Assembly (NCBI GenBank): GCA_005116955.1
Contig: SWDI01000001.1
Coordinates: forward strand, 38,981-102,980
Direction of reading: 5' to 3'
Length of the DNA stretch: 64,000 nt
DNA from: Nitrospira sp.
GTDB lineage: Bacteria; Nitrospirota; Nitrospiria; Nitrospirales; Nitrospiraceae
Shown here piece by piece: positions 9,167 to 18,768 of this stretch (position 1 is the stretch's first letter; every line of letters starts with the position of its first letter). Under the pieces are notes generated by a model. It worked only from the letters and a program-made list of their open reading frames with translations, ran no database searches and was not told where the DNA came from. Both the position numbers and the translations under genes were made by a program.

Positions 9167-9243
9167 GTGACTCCTTGTGATCGAATCAACCGCCTGCTCG
9201 GTGAATCATCCAATCGACGATTCAGTTAGTCCACACACAGCTC

Positions 9244-9879
9244 ATGCGCGTCACTGAAATTTTTCATAGCGTTCAAGGCGAGTCGACCTTTGCCGGCCTC
9301 CCCTGCGTGTTCGTACGTCTAACCGGTTGCCCGCTGCGATGCACCTGGTGTGACACGGAGTATGCGTTCTTTGGCGGAACGGACCAATCCATCGATGACA
9401 TTCTCGACACGGTACGATCCTATGGTTGTCAGTTGGTGGAGGTGACGGGAGGTGAACCGTTAGCGCAACCGGATGCCAGCACGCTGCTTCGTCGATTGTG
9501 CCATGAAGGATTCACAGTCCTCCTTGAAACGAGCGGAGCCGTGGATACCGCCATCGTCGATCCATCGGTCCGTATTATCTTGGACGTGAAATGCCCGGGA
9601 AGCGGCATGACGGAACGGATGCACTGGCCCAATGTCGAACGATTGCGGCCACAGGATGAAGCAAAATTCGTCATGCAGGACCGGAGTGATTACGAATGGG
9701 CGAAAAGTATTCTGGATCGCTTCCAGTTGACCAATCGTTGTGCAGTGCACTTTAGTCCGGTATTTGGTGCCCTGGATCCACAACGGTTGGCTGAATGGCT
9801 CTTGGCGGATCGATTACCGATTCGCCTTCAGTTGCAACTCCACAAGCACATCTGGGCACCCAACATGCGCGGAGTGTGA
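9244..9879 (+). CDS. queE: 7-carboxy-7-deazaguanine synthase (radical SAM)
   Basis: A 211-residue radical-SAM enzyme that converts 6-carboxy-tetrahydropterin to 7-carboxy-7-deazaguanine in queuosine/7-deazapurine synthesis. The N-terminus reads FHSVQGES, and the cluster motif is CPLRCTWC (C-X3-C-X2-C, three Cys for the [4Fe-4S] cluster), followed by DTEYAF and the SAM-contact segment VTGGEP. The length fits the short QueE class. No other queuosine gene is adjacent in the window. Confidence 0.93.
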   Translation: MRVTEIFHSVQGESTFAGLPCVFVRLTGCPLRCTWCDTEYAFFGGTDQSIDDILDTVRSYGCQLVEVTGGEPLAQPDASTLLRRLCHEGFTVLLETSGAVDTAIVDPSVRIILDVKCPGSGMTERMHWPNVERLRPQDEAKFVMQDRSDYEWAKSILDRFQLTNRCAVHFSPVFGALDPQRLAEWLLADRLPIRLQLQLHKHIWAPNMRGV

Positions 9880-9972
9880 AGAATATCGCCGTCGAGTACG
9901 GTGAAGAAATCCCGATGACAACCAACAATTGGCTGATGCTGCTTGCTTATTGATGCATCAAAGGAGAATCGA

Positions 9973-11484
9973 ATGCCCATTCTTCGAGTTCACGCGAAAC
10001 AAGGACACGTCGACACCGAGACTACAGACGCGCTAGTCATCCTGCTGTGTGAAGGGGAGGGACTTCCCAAGGAAGGTGGGGCGATTCTGGATAGAGCGCT
10101 CGGTGGAGCCCTCCGTGATCTTCTCCAGTCACAGGAGTTCGATGGAAAGATCGGTGAGGTAGTTTTATTTCATACACACGGGAAAATTCCGGCAAAGCGG
10201 TTGATTCTGGTCGGGCTCGGTAAAAAACATGACCTGGGTTTAGATCAGATCCGACAGGCGATGGGCCATGCCGTCAAACGGGTTCGCCAAGCCAAATCCG
10301 GTGCTTTTGCAGTGGCGCTGCCGAGCATTGTGCCGCATGGGGCGTCGCCGATTGACATTGGCCAGACCATGACTGAAGGGGCGATCTTAGGAAGCTATCA
10401 ATTCACGGCTTATCGCAGTGACGCCCCGACGGGTAAGGGAGTGACGGCGATGACGGTTCTGGCTCCGCGGAAAGATCAACTGCGCCAGTTGTCGGAAGGG
10501 ATTCGTCGCGGTGTCGCGACCGCTGAAGCAACGGTCTACGTTCGGGATCTCTGTAACCATCCATCTAATGTGATGACACCGACCAGGATCGCCAGTGAGG
10601 CAAAAACCGTGGCGAAGGAAGTCGGCGTGAATCTCAAGATCCTCGAACAAAAGGAGATGGAACAACTCGGCATGGGTGCGCTACTGGGAGTTGCAAAAGG
10701 CAGCCACGAACCGCCGAAGTTCATTATTCTCCAGTACCACGGAGCCAAGAACAAAAACGACCGCCCGGTCGTGCTCGTCGGCAAGACGATCACCTTCGAC
10801 ACGGGTGGAATCTCGCTCAAACCGGCTGAGAATATGGAACAGATGAAAGCCGACATGACCGGTGGAGCTGAGGTATTAGCTACGATGCGGGCAGCGGCTC
10901 GTCTGAAGCTACCTCTCAATCTCATCAGCATCCTCCCGGCGGCAGAGAATATGCCCGGCGGCCGGGCGATGCGACCTGGCGACGTGGTCAAGACCCTTTC
11001 TGGCAAAACCGTGGAGGTACAGAACACGGACGCCGAGGGCCGCCTGATCCTATCTGACGGCCTTGCCTATGCGACGCGATTCAAGCCGGCCGCGCTCATC
11101 GACATTGCCACGTTGACGGGGGCGTGTGTCGTCGCGCTGGGTCAGTTCGCGATCGGCATGTTCGGCACCGATGCCACGTTGAAAGATGCCATTCAGAAGG
11201 CCGGCCTTCGAGCAGGCGAGCGGGTATGGGAAATGCCGTTGTGGGACGAATATTTTGAGCAACTGCGCAGCGATGTGGCCGACATGCGGAACATCGGTGG
11301 ACGTGGAGGTGGCATGATCACTGCGGCTCTGTTCTTAAGTAAGTTCGTTGGCGACGCCCCTTGGGTGCATCTCGACATCGCCAGCACCGATTGGAGCGAG
11401 CGGGAACGGGCGTATATCCCCAAAGGGCCAACCGGCATCGGCACCAGACTGTTGATCCAGTTCCTCATCAATCGCTCACTGTAG
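9973..11484 (+). CDS. pepA: Leucyl aminopeptidase, M17 family
   Basis: A 503-residue cytosolic dizinc/manganese aminopeptidase that trims N-terminal residues from peptides. The C-terminal catalytic domain has VGKTITFDTGGISLKP (metal/substrate Lys and Asp) and the family signature NTDAEGRL. The start at 9973 (MPILRVHAK) is preferred over an in-frame start 30 bases upstream because AAGGAG lies at 9961-9966. nagZ follows after 23 bp on the same strand and may be co-transcribed. Confidence 0.95.
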   Translation: MPILRVHAKQGHVDTETTDALVILLCEGEGLPKEGGAILDRALGGALRDLLQSQEFDGKIGEVVLFHTHGKIPAKRLILVGLGKKHDLGLDQIRQAMGHAVKRVRQAKSGAFAVALPSIVPHGASPIDIGQTMTEGAILGSYQFTAYRSDAPTGKGVTAMTVLAPRKDQLRQLSEGIRRGVATAEATVYVRDLCNHPSNVMTPTRIASEAKTVAKEVGVNLKILEQKEMEQLGMGALLGVAKGSHEPPKFIILQYHGAKNKNDRPVVLVGKTITFDTGGISLKPAENMEQMKADMTGGAEVLATMRAAARLKLPLNLISILPAAENMPGGRAMRPGDVVKTLSGKTVEVQNTDAEGRLILSDGLAYATRFKPAALIDIATLTGACVVALGQFAIGMFGTDATLKDAIQKAGLRAGERVWEMPLWDEYFEQLRSDVADMRNIGGRGGGMITAALFLSKFVGDAPWVHLDIASTDWSERERAYIPKGPTGIGTRLLIQFLINRSL

Positions 11485-11507
11485 GGTAAGAGAAAGACGG
11501 TTCGACG

Positions 11508-12605
11508 ATGTCGTACGACCAGATTGGCCAACTCTTCATGATAGGGTTCGATGGCACCACTGTGTCGGCTGATCTCGCCTCCTTCATCAGAGAATATAAG
11601 CCCGGTGGAATTATCCTGTTTTCGAGAAATCTCGAATCGATCGCACAGATCGTGGAATTGACAAGCGATCTTCAACGCTGCAGTCCACACTCCCCCCTCC
11701 TGATCTCTATCGATCAAGAAGGTGGACGGGTCTCACGGTTACCAAAAGACTTTACAATTTTTCCACCATGCGAAGTCCTTGGGCAATGCCGTTCTTCTGA
11801 ACTAGCCTACGCAGCGGCAGCCACGACCGCAACAGAACTCAAGGCCGTCGGCATCAACATGAATATGTCTCCGGTGCTTGATGTGAACAGTAACCCCGCC
11901 AATCCGGTAATCGGTGATCGAGCCTTCGGCACAACGCCTGACCTCGTGGCTGAATTGGGGTTGGCCACAGTGGGAGGCCTCCAGGACAATCGTGTCGTGG
12001 CTTGTGGGAAGCATTTTCCTGGTCATGGCGACACCAACTCGGACTCGCACAAGGAGTTGCCCATCGTCACGGCGCCGCGCGAACGATTGGAGCATATTGA
12101 GTTTCCTCCATTCCGGCGAGCGGTGGCGAACGGCGTGGCAACGATGATGACGGCCCACGTGCTGTATCAGGCGTTGGATGAGAAACGGCCGGCAACCTTG
12201 TCCCCGACGATCATCGGAAGATTTCTTCGTGAGGAGTTGCACTACGACGGTGTCGTGTTGACGGATGATCTCGAGATGCATGCCATTATCGATCATTATG
12301 GTATCGGCGACGCAACAATCCAGGCCATCCAAGCCGGTTGCGACATGCCGTTGATCTGTAAAGACCGCAACCGCGTCATAGCCGCGATGAATGCCGTTGA
12401 CAAAGCTGTGGCCGACGCGGACATCTCGGCCGGACGGTTGGCCCAGTCCCTTGCGCGTATCCGTCGCGTGAAAGAGCGCTTCCTGCTTCCCTATCGCCCT
12501 GTAATGATTTCAGATGCCAAACTTGTGGTGGGGTGCCGAAGCCACAAAGCGCTCTTGCGCTCCATCGATCGGACACGAGAACGAGTCGCGAAAGCCGACC
12601 TATGA
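11508..12605 (+). CDS. nagZ: Beta-N-acetylhexosaminidase (GH3 family)
   Basis: A 365-residue cytoplasmic GH3 enzyme that removes GlcNAc from anhydro-muropeptides during peptidoglycan recycling. Visible motifs: GGIILFSRN, the NagZ loop KHFPGHGDTNSDSH (flexible loop with the catalytic His/Asp) and the nucleophile Asp in VLTDDLEMHA. No signal peptide is visible, consistent with a cytoplasmic enzyme. It follows pepA closely, so peptide and sugar turnover functions are grouped. Confidence 0.93.
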   Translation: MSYDQIGQLFMIGFDGTTVSADLASFIREYKPGGIILFSRNLESIAQIVELTSDLQRCSPHSPLLISIDQEGGRVSRLPKDFTIFPPCEVLGQCRSSELAYAAAATTATELKAVGINMNMSPVLDVNSNPANPVIGDRAFGTTPDLVAELGLATVGGLQDNRVVACGKHFPGHGDTNSDSHKELPIVTAPRERLEHIEFPPFRRAVANGVATMMTAHVLYQALDEKRPATLSPTIIGRFLREELHYDGVVLTDDLEMHAIIDHYGIGDATIQAIQAGCDMPLICKDRNRVIAAMNAVDKAVADADISAGRLAQSLARIRRVKERFLLPYRPVMISDAKLVVGCRSHKALLRSIDRTRERVAKADL

Positions 12606-12799
12606 CCTTTGCTTTTTTCTTTTCAACATAAAAGAGTGGACAACTTTATGCCGTGTCTCTCAGGAGAATTCCTCAAGTTACGCAGAGATGGAAGACCTCC
12701 TCTCACTCAAGTGAAGAAGCGAAACCTCTGTCCCTCTACCGAATACCTTGCCCTCCTCTCATCTCTTGTGGCATCATGAATGTTCCTTTGGAGGGCCTT

Positions 12800-13240
12800 A
12801 TGGCCTCATTGCTCGAGTACGTTGGATCTGTCCATATTTTTCTTGGGCCCTACCGGGGCAATCCGATCGCGATCTATTTGCGGCGGACGGAATCTGGCTG
12901 CCAGATTGGCCCAAAAGTCTATCCTTGGAACAATGTCATGGGCCTTGGTGAAACGCCGAATAAGGCCGCTGCTGATTTCGAGGAAAAATGGAAGACCAAG
13001 GGCTTAACGGCAAACATGTATTCAGGCCCAGCCTGGGAAGGAGGCATTAAGCCAGAAAGACCAGCGCCGCCCAAGCCAGCTGCCCCCCCACCCAAACCGG
13101 CCATTCCGCCAAATGCCGCAGCCGCTCCTGTAGACACAGCCCCTGGATCGCCTGTCCCGGCTGCTACCGCAGTTCCCGCTGAAGAGACTTCTACCACAGC
13201 ACCCGTTTCCGCAACCCAGCCCTCTGGAAAGTCGGACTAG
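12800..13240 (+). CDS. Hypothetical protein with Pro/Ala-rich C-terminal tail
   Basis: A 146-residue protein. The N-terminal part (about 1-75, starting MASLLEYVG) is globular with several Trp and Gly. The C-terminal half is a low-complexity tail rich in Pro and Ala (PAPPKPAAPPPKP), probably disordered. The ATG at 12800 is chosen because GGAGG lies at 12790-12794; an earlier in-frame ATG at 12776 has no good ribosome site. I do not recognise the family. It is convergent with the amino-acid permease gene. Confidence 0.6.
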   Translation: MASLLEYVGSVHIFLGPYRGNPIAIYLRRTESGCQIGPKVYPWNNVMGLGETPNKAAADFEEKWKTKGLTANMYSGPAWEGGIKPERPAPPKPAAPPPKPAIPPNAAAAPVDTAPGSPVPAATAVPAEETSTTAPVSATQPSGKSD

Positions 13241-13265
13241 ACTCCTTACTAGAATTGTTCCTTAT

Positions 13266-14732
13266 TCATCGTGACGGCGGACTACTATTGACAGCCTGAG
13301 CGGCTAGTTTGCTGTGTTTCATCCCATACGCCGCATACACGAGAATGCCAATAACGGTCCATACCACAAAACGGATCCATGTAGCCCAAGGCAAACCAGC
13401 CATGAGGTATAGACATGCCGCGATGCTCATGATGGGCACTAAAGGCATGAAGGGAAGACGAAAGGGCCTGGGCAGATCCGGCTTTGCGTACCGGAGTAGC
13501 ATGACCCCAAAACTCACGAGGATAAAGGCAAAGAAGGTTCCGATGTTGGTCATATCGGCCGCTTCCCCGATCTGGAACAACGCCGCCAGGATCGCGACAA
13601 CCACTCCGGTCAGAATCGTTGCCCGATGGGGCGTTCCAAACGTTGGATGAACCTGTGAGAGCCTCGGGCTTAACAGCCGATCGCGCGACATAGCAAAGAA
13701 CACGCGGATTTGTCCAAGCATCATAACGATCAATACACTCGTGATACCCGCCACGGCTCCGATAGCCACAATAGCAGCGCCCCATTTAAACCCCACGACG
13801 CTGAGCGCTTCAGCCACTGGAGCGTGTATGTCAATTTGGCTGAGGGGAATCAGGCCGGTGAGGACCGCTGCCACGGAAATATAGAGCACGGTACACACCG
13901 CCAGCGAAGCAAGGATACCCAACGGAACGTCTCGTTGGGGGTTTTTAGCCTCCTCTGCCGCAGTTGAGACCGCATCGAACCCAATATAGGCAAAAAAGAT
14001 GATGGCAGCCGCGGCACGGACCCCTTCAAATCCGTTCGGCATGAAAGGTGTCCAGTTGTCAGTACTAACAGACGGAGCCCCTACGGCGATGAAGAAGAGA
14101 ACCACCGCAAGTTTCAGCAGTACGATCATGCCGGCGGCACGGGCACTTTCCTTGATGCCTATCACGAGGATGGCCGTGACCAACAAGACGATGATGGCAG
14201 CTGGAAAATTGGCGATACTTCCCTCCGGACCACCCGCCCAATGCGGTGGATTCGTCGCCCAATAGGGCAATTCCAAGCCAGCGAGCGTCAATAATTTGTT
14301 GAAATAGCCGGACCAGCCGATCGCAACCGCGACGCAGGCCACACCATATTCCAAAATGAGATTCCACCCCGTGAGCCAGGCCAGAAACTCACCCAGTGTG
14401 GCGTACGAAAAGGTATACGCAGACCCTGCAACCGGGATCATCGATGAAAATTCGGCATAACATAGCGCGGCTAACGCGCAGGTAATGCCGGAAAGAATGA
14501 AGGAGAGAACAATCCCTGGTCCCGCTCCTGGCCGGTGGGCATCACCGACGATGGCGGTTCCGACCAGGACGAAAATGCCGGTCCCAATAATCGCGCCGAT
14601 CCCAAGCGCCGTGAGATCCCACGCCGTCAATGTTTTCTTGAGACGATGCTCCGGATGTTCGGCATCAGCCAGAATTTGATCGATGGGTTTCGTTCGGAGC
14701 AGTTGGCTAATCACGGTCCCTCCCACGCTCAA
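13266..14732 (-). CDS. Amino-acid permease, APC superfamily
   Basis: A 488-residue polytopic inner-membrane transporter with about 12-13 hydrophobic helices. The first helix carries GIGAIIGTGIFVLVGT, the substrate/Na-site signature of the APC fold, and GFDAVSTAAEEAKNPQRDVP is the typical cytoplasmic-loop motif of CAT/YfnA-type amino-acid transporters. Substrate (cationic, branched or other amino acid) cannot be read directly. A gamma-glutamyl hydrolase-like gene lies 113 bp upstream on the same strand, which may point to use of amino-acid or polyamine-derived nitrogen. Confidence 0.9.
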   Translation of the reverse strand: MSVGGTVISQLLRTKPIDQILADAEHPEHRLKKTLTAWDLTALGIGAIIGTGIFVLVGTAIVGDAHRPGAGPGIVLSFILSGITCALAALCYAEFSSMIPVAGSAYTFSYATLGEFLAWLTGWNLILEYGVACVAVAIGWSGYFNKLLTLAGLELPYWATNPPHWAGGPEGSIANFPAAIIVLLVTAILVIGIKESARAAGMIVLLKLAVVLFFIAVGAPSVSTDNWTPFMPNGFEGVRAAAAIIFFAYIGFDAVSTAAEEAKNPQRDVPLGILASLAVCTVLYISVAAVLTGLIPLSQIDIHAPVAEALSVVGFKWGAAIVAIGAVAGITSVLIVMMLGQIRVFFAMSRDRLLSPRLSQVHPTFGTPHRATILTGVVVAILAALFQIGEAADMTNIGTFFAFILVSFGVMLLRYAKPDLPRPFRLPFMPLVPIMSIAACLYLMAGLPWATWIRFVVWTVIGILVYAAYGMKHSKLAAQAVNSSPPSR

Positions 14733-14845
14733 CGTACCGGAATTCGCTGTGATGGGGTCACGACGCTACGGCTCCATCTGAGATCAACGTATGGCCAGAG
14801 ACCAGGGAACGAGTTGGCGGTGCTTGCTGGAACGGTCCGGAGAGA

Positions 14846-15586
14846 TCATGCACGCGTCCGGCGAGCCGCACGGAGCAGGGCTTCAAACAGCCGCCGATGG
14901 ACCACATGCCGCTCGAACAAGAATTCGGGGTGCCATTGGATCGCGAGGAGAAATCGATGTGCGGGGGATTCGATCGCTTCGATGATCCCATCAGGTGCCA
15001 TGGCACTCGCGCAGAGCGACGGAGCGACTGTCTTGACCGATTGGTGATGGGAACTATTCACCATGAAGATTCTCTTTCCGACCACCTTGTTCAAGAGACT
15101 CTTGGGTGTCACGGTCACCGAGTGAGCGACATGGATCGCTTTCGCTTTTTGACGATGATCTAACGCACTGGGGACTTGTGCAGGAATGTCCTGATACAGG
15201 CTCCCTCCACAGGCGACATTCACCGTCTGCATCCCTCCGCAGATTCCTAGGAGGGGAAGATCCCGCTTCTTGGCCTGAAGGACTAACTCCAGCTCAAAGT
15301 TGGCACGGCGCTCGCTCACCAGTGGAAACTTGTAGCGCTGCCGCTCTCCATAGAGACTCGGCGGAAGGTCAGGCCCACTGCCGGTGAGGAGCAACCCATC
15401 AACACGGTCAAGAAGCCGTCGCCGGGCAGACGGTTCCGTTACCAGAGGAAGGATCAGAGGAATACCACCGAGTTCTTCAACAGCCCGAATGTAGCGAGCC
15501 CGCAAAAAATAGGTTGGCTCGTGACCACCCATGTCCTTCCTGTCACCGGCATTAAAGTCTGGGGTCACGCCAATTACAGGCTTCAT
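14846..15586 (-). CDS. Class-I glutamine-amidotransferase-like hydrolase (peptidase C26, PuuD-like)
   Basis: A 246-residue protein. It has the nucleophile elbow LGICGGMQTVNV (Cys nucleophile), the following YQDI segment and the catalytic His-Glu in IQWHPEF. These are features of PuuD/peptidase C26 enzymes, which hydrolyse gamma-glutamyl amide bonds such as gamma-glutamyl-GABA. The elbow has Gly where many family members have Arg (GICRG). The permease gene is downstream on the same strand. Exact substrate is unknown. Confidence 0.85.
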   Translation of the reverse strand: MKPVIGVTPDFNAGDRKDMGGHEPTYFLRARYIRAVEELGGIPLILPLVTEPSARRRLLDRVDGLLLTGSGPDLPPSLYGERQRYKFPLVSERRANFELELVLQAKKRDLPLLGICGGMQTVNVACGGSLYQDIPAQVPSALDHRQKAKAIHVAHSVTVTPKSLLNKVVGKRIFMVNSSHHQSVKTVAPSLCASAMAPDGIIEAIESPAHRFLLAIQWHPEFLFERHVVHRRLFEALLRAARRTRA

Positions 15587-15600
15587 ACTCGATGCGCAGG

Positions 15601-15981
15601 CTAGTTCGTCGGAGCAGGAACGACGGAGGTTCCCTCATTTTCGGCACCAACACCGAGGAAACGTACCGGACGATCGCCACTGAGATGCTCCGGGGTAATG
15701 AGGTAGGTCCCGTACACGCTGGGGACCCAGATACTTTTCGCCGTTGGCTCACTGAATCCCGAAAACACATAGGCGAGACCACCGACGATTCCACCGCCAA
15801 TAGCAAATGCTGCTTTAAACGGGAAATACAAGATTGTGGCGGCAGCTGAGGCAGCTCCCATGCCGGCCCCGGAAGCCGTCCCTTGCTGTGTGTCAGCGGA
15901 CGACGACTGACTCCAAGCCGGAGCAACAAACATCGAACAGTAGGTGATGATGACGACGAGAACCACGATTGGGAGTCTCAC
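15601..15981 (-). CDS. Secreted or membrane-anchored hypothetical protein
   Basis: A 126-residue protein with an N-terminal signal/anchor (VVLVVIITYCSMFVAPAWS), a Ser/Ala/Gly-rich linker and a second hydrophobic Gly-rich segment (AFAIGGGIVGGLAYVF). The GTG at 15981 is preferred because AAGGAGG ends 8 bases upstream; an earlier in-frame GTG at 16011 lacks a ribosome site. The C-terminal part (YLITPEHL, VRFLGVG) is not recognised. The stop lies 14 bp before the start of the amidohydrolase gene on the same strand. Confidence 0.6.
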   Translation of the reverse strand: MRLPIVVLVVIITYCSMFVAPAWSQSSSADTQQGTASGAGMGAASAAATILYFPFKAAFAIGGGIVGGLAYVFSGFSEPTAKSIWVPSVYGTYLITPEHLSGDRPVRFLGVGAENEGTSVVPAPTN

Positions 15982-16102
15982 GTGAAGCGCCTCCTTCCTT
16001 TTCAGATCCACAACGACGGGATATCCAAATGATCATACACTAGTCCACGCGTGCGTTATAACAAATTCTCTCCCGAATGCAACCCCCGAGGGGTCTCGAT
16101 CC

Positions 16103-16573
16103 TTAACAGGATGATGGCACCGAATGATCAGGAGTCAGATCCAACTCTCCCAAGATGTAAGCGAGCACATCGTCTGCACGATTATTGGTCTCCTGATCTA
16201 GTTCAATGGACATCTCATCAACATGGATTCGCTGATTTTCTTGGACCACACCCGCTTGCAGTCTTAGATCCAGCTTGCACCAGCAAACAGCTTGTGCAAA
16301 GCAATCCGCTATACGCTCTTGATAGTGAGGACGCTCCTGAGGGTCGAGTGTCGTCAAACTCTTTGCGAGTCGATCATCAAGTCGCATCCTTTGGCGAAGC
16401 CCCGCCACCTGGTCGGTTCTCATCTCGACGGAGATCTGAATGCCTGCTTTCCAACTCCGTTTTTTCACGTTGAACACACAGGCCAGCACATCGGGGCGCC
16501 CCTCGACGGGCTCAGGCCCGAAGAAGAACGTGACTCGATAAGATGGGACGTCCCGATTTGATTCTGGAACCAT
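16103..16573 (-). CDS. Conserved-looking hypothetical protein
   Basis: A 156-residue soluble protein beginning with ATG at 16573 (MVPESNRDVPSY). It has an N-terminal beta-rich stretch (YRVTFFFGPEPVEGRPDVLA) and a longer helical region rich in Arg, Asp and Gln, with scattered Cys (DCFAQAVCWCKLD). No signal peptide or known motif is visible. It is divergent from the M24 peptidase gene (81-bp gap), so the two may share a promoter region. Function unknown. Confidence 0.55.
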   Translation of the reverse strand: MVPESNRDVPSYRVTFFFGPEPVEGRPDVLACVFNVKKRSWKAGIQISVEMRTDQVAGLRQRMRLDDRLAKSLTTLDPQERPHYQERIADCFAQAVCWCKLDLRLQAGVVQENQRIHVDEMSIELDQETNNRADDVLAYILGELDLTPDHSVPSSC

Positions 16574-16654
16574 GGGGCATCATTGTACCATGATTGACAC
16601 AGAGACTCGGAGCTTGATTGACGCCTCTGTACCCCAAGGCTAAGATGGAAACCC

Positions 16655-17857
16655 ATGAGCGACAGTGCCCATCATACACGGATCGCTGAGATCCAAAACG
16701 CCCTCGGAAACATGGACAGCGTTGATGGGTGGCTTTTTTATGACTTTCGCGGCAGCGACCCGCTCGCGTATCGAGTGTTGCTCCTTGATCCGACCCAGCA
16801 TGTCACTCGACGCTGGTACTATTGGATACCGACAAGGGGGGAACCGGTCAAACTCCTTCATATGATCGAACCACATGTGTTGGATGAGTTACCCGGCCAA
16901 GTCCAGCAGTACGTGTCATGGGAACAACAACGTTTGCTCTTGGCCTCGCTGTTGCGAGATCGACGGAAAATTGCCATGCAGTATTCACCGTTCAACGCGG
17001 TTCCGTATCTGTCCAGAGTGGATGCCGGCACCGTTGAGTTGATCAGAAGTTTTGGGCTTGAGGTGGTCACATCAGCCGATCTCGTCCAACGATTTGAGGC
17101 AGTCTGGACAGATGAACAACTGGAATCCCATCGGTATGCCGTGACAACGCTTAGGAACATCGTCGACGAGGCCTTCGCCCATGTGGCGTCATGTATCACC
17201 AACGAACGTCGGTTATCTGAATATGATCTACAGCAGTTCATTCTCTCACGTATTCGCGATACAGGCATGACCACGTCCAGCGCTCCAATTGCAGCGGTTG
17301 ATGCCCACAGCGCCGATCCCCATTATGGGCCGACTGCGTCAAGCTCCTCTCTCATCACTCGGGACAATTTGGTTCTGATCGACTTATGGGCAAAACAAAC
17401 AGCACTGGGCTCGGTCTATGGGGATATCACCTGGACAGGCTATACCGGCACGGACGTACCAGCAAAGCAGCGCATGATCTTTGAACAAGTACGGCGCGGA
17501 CGCGATGCAGCACTGTCGTTTGTCCAGGATCAGGTGGCTACGGGCCGATTTCCGTGCGGATGGGAAGTTGATGATGTCTGCCGCACGACGATTCGCACGG
17601 CGGGCTACGGTGACTTCTTCATACATCGAACCGGCCACTCGATCGGTGAAGAAGTTCATGGTAATGGGGCCAATATCGACAACCTGGAAACTCAGGATAG
17701 CCGTCGGCTTCTGCCGAGAACCTGCTTCTCTATCGAGCCGGGGATCTACCTGCCGGGAGAGTTTGGGATCAGGAGTGAGCTTGACGTCTATATATCGGAT
17801 CGCGAAGCCGTGGTGTATGGGCTACCACTTCAAAGCGAAATCGTGTCTCTTCTCTGA
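16655..17857 (+). CDS. M24-family metallopeptidase (Xaa-Pro aminopeptidase-like)
   Basis: A 400-residue peptidase with an N-terminal creatinase-like domain (about 1-150) and a C-terminal pita-bread catalytic domain. The five metal ligands can be placed: Asp in LVLIDLWAK, Asp in YGDITWTG, His in HRTGHSIGEEVHG, Glu in FSIEPGIYLPG and Glu in IRSELDVYI. This predicts a dimetal aminopeptidase that removes residues ahead of proline, or a related dipeptidase. It has no signal peptide and is flanked by intergenic gaps, so it is probably monocistronic. Confidence 0.88.
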   Translation: MSDSAHHTRIAEIQNALGNMDSVDGWLFYDFRGSDPLAYRVLLLDPTQHVTRRWYYWIPTRGEPVKLLHMIEPHVLDELPGQVQQYVSWEQQRLLLASLLRDRRKIAMQYSPFNAVPYLSRVDAGTVELIRSFGLEVVTSADLVQRFEAVWTDEQLESHRYAVTTLRNIVDEAFAHVASCITNERRLSEYDLQQFILSRIRDTGMTTSSAPIAAVDAHSADPHYGPTASSSSLITRDNLVLIDLWAKQTALGSVYGDITWTGYTGTDVPAKQRMIFEQVRRGRDAALSFVQDQVATGRFPCGWEVDDVCRTTIRTAGYGDFFIHRTGHSIGEEVHGNGANIDNLETQDSRRLLPRTCFSIEPGIYLPGEFGIRSELDVYISDREAVVYGLPLQSEIVSLL

Positions 17858-17891
17858 CATTTCTGTCTGAGCATTCTGCTTCGACCCTTTC

Positions 17892-17921
17892 TTGACACCA
17901 TGTCTAAGGGGCGGCTAGATT
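17892..17921 (+). promoter_or_regulatory. Sigma-70-type promoter for the TatA-like gene
   Basis: TTGACA (17892-17897) and TAGATT (17916-17921) are separated by 18 bases and lie 46 bases ahead of the start codon at 17968. The same TTGAC-N18-TAKANT layout is seen ahead of trmFO, the DksA-like gene and hisS, which supports the call. Confidence 0.55.
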
Positions 17922-17967
17922 CAGTCATCCCACAAGGGCACTCTCCGGATCACACGCGAGGCCGTGC

Positions 17968-18768
17968 ATGTTCGGCACAATGGGTTTCTCAGAACTCATT
18001 CTCATTCTCGTCATCGTGCTCATCATTTTTGGAGCAGGCCGTCTGCCACAGATCGGCGAGGGGGTCGGCAAGGCGTTGAAAGGCTTTCGAAAAGAAGTCG
18101 CCGACGTGCCTCAACCCGCTTCAGACCAGGTCCAACAAGAAACCGGGCAACCACAGGCAATTCAGACTCCGGCAAGTATCGCAGCAACAGTTCTACCACC
18201 GGCCACAGGATCATCGTCAGCAACAACGAGGCCGCACGCTCCCTATGTCCCTGGTCCGGAACTGACACCCGGCACCACGGCTTCTTTGCTGTACAACACA
18301 AGCCTTCAGAATCCGCAAACAACCACGTTTCCCCCAAATCAAGCATCTCCATCTCCATCTGCCTCCAGCCCCGTGCTCTCGATGGAGGAACGGGCTGCAG
18401 CTCCCCCTCCAAGAGCTCACGCGTCGTATCCACCGTTGCCGGCTGGTTCCCAGGCAAAACCGACCACCAAACGTCCTTCCGCTATTGTGAACAAAGATGC
18501 GGTGGCCCGCGTACAGGCACAACAGGCCGCGCTCAAAGCTACACAATCAGCAGCGGTATCGCCCAATGACCTTCAGCATTTCGGTGAAGGACTCGGAGAG
18601 GTCGTACGAACGTTCCGGCAAGCCGTGACCGATGTCCGTAATAGCGTCGACCCTCAAATGAGTACGATTCAGGCCGAACTGGATGCGGCCAAAAAAGAAA
18701 TCCAACAATCTATGGAAGCCGCTAAAGAATTACCGCCGCCGCAAGAAGATCCCCAGAAATCTGTGTGA
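17968..18768 (+). CDS. TatA/TatB-like protein with long linker and second amphipathic-helix copy
   Basis: A 266-residue protein. Residues 1-47 are a complete TatA-family module: membrane helix after GFSELILIL, hinge FGAGRLP and amphipathic helix IGEGVGKALKGFRKEV. A long Pro/Ser/Thr/Ala-rich linker (about 50-195) follows. Residues 204-225 (FGEGLGEVVRTFRQAVTDV) then resemble the same amphipathic helix again, ending in a charged helical tail. TatA is normally 60-90 residues and TatB about 170, so this is an extended form. It should sit in the inner membrane and take part in twin-arginine export. No tatC lies nearby. A Tat-signal substrate is encoded at 51695. Confidence 0.8.
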   Translation: MFGTMGFSELILILVIVLIIFGAGRLPQIGEGVGKALKGFRKEVADVPQPASDQVQQETGQPQAIQTPASIAATVLPPATGSSSATTRPHAPYVPGPELTPGTTASLLYNTSLQNPQTTTFPPNQASPSPSASSPVLSMEERAAAPPPRAHASYPPLPAGSQAKPTTKRPSAIVNKDAVARVQAQQAALKATQSAAVSPNDLQHFGEGLGEVVRTFRQAVTDVRNSVDPQMSTIQAELDAAKKEIQQSMEAAKELPPPQEDPQKSV

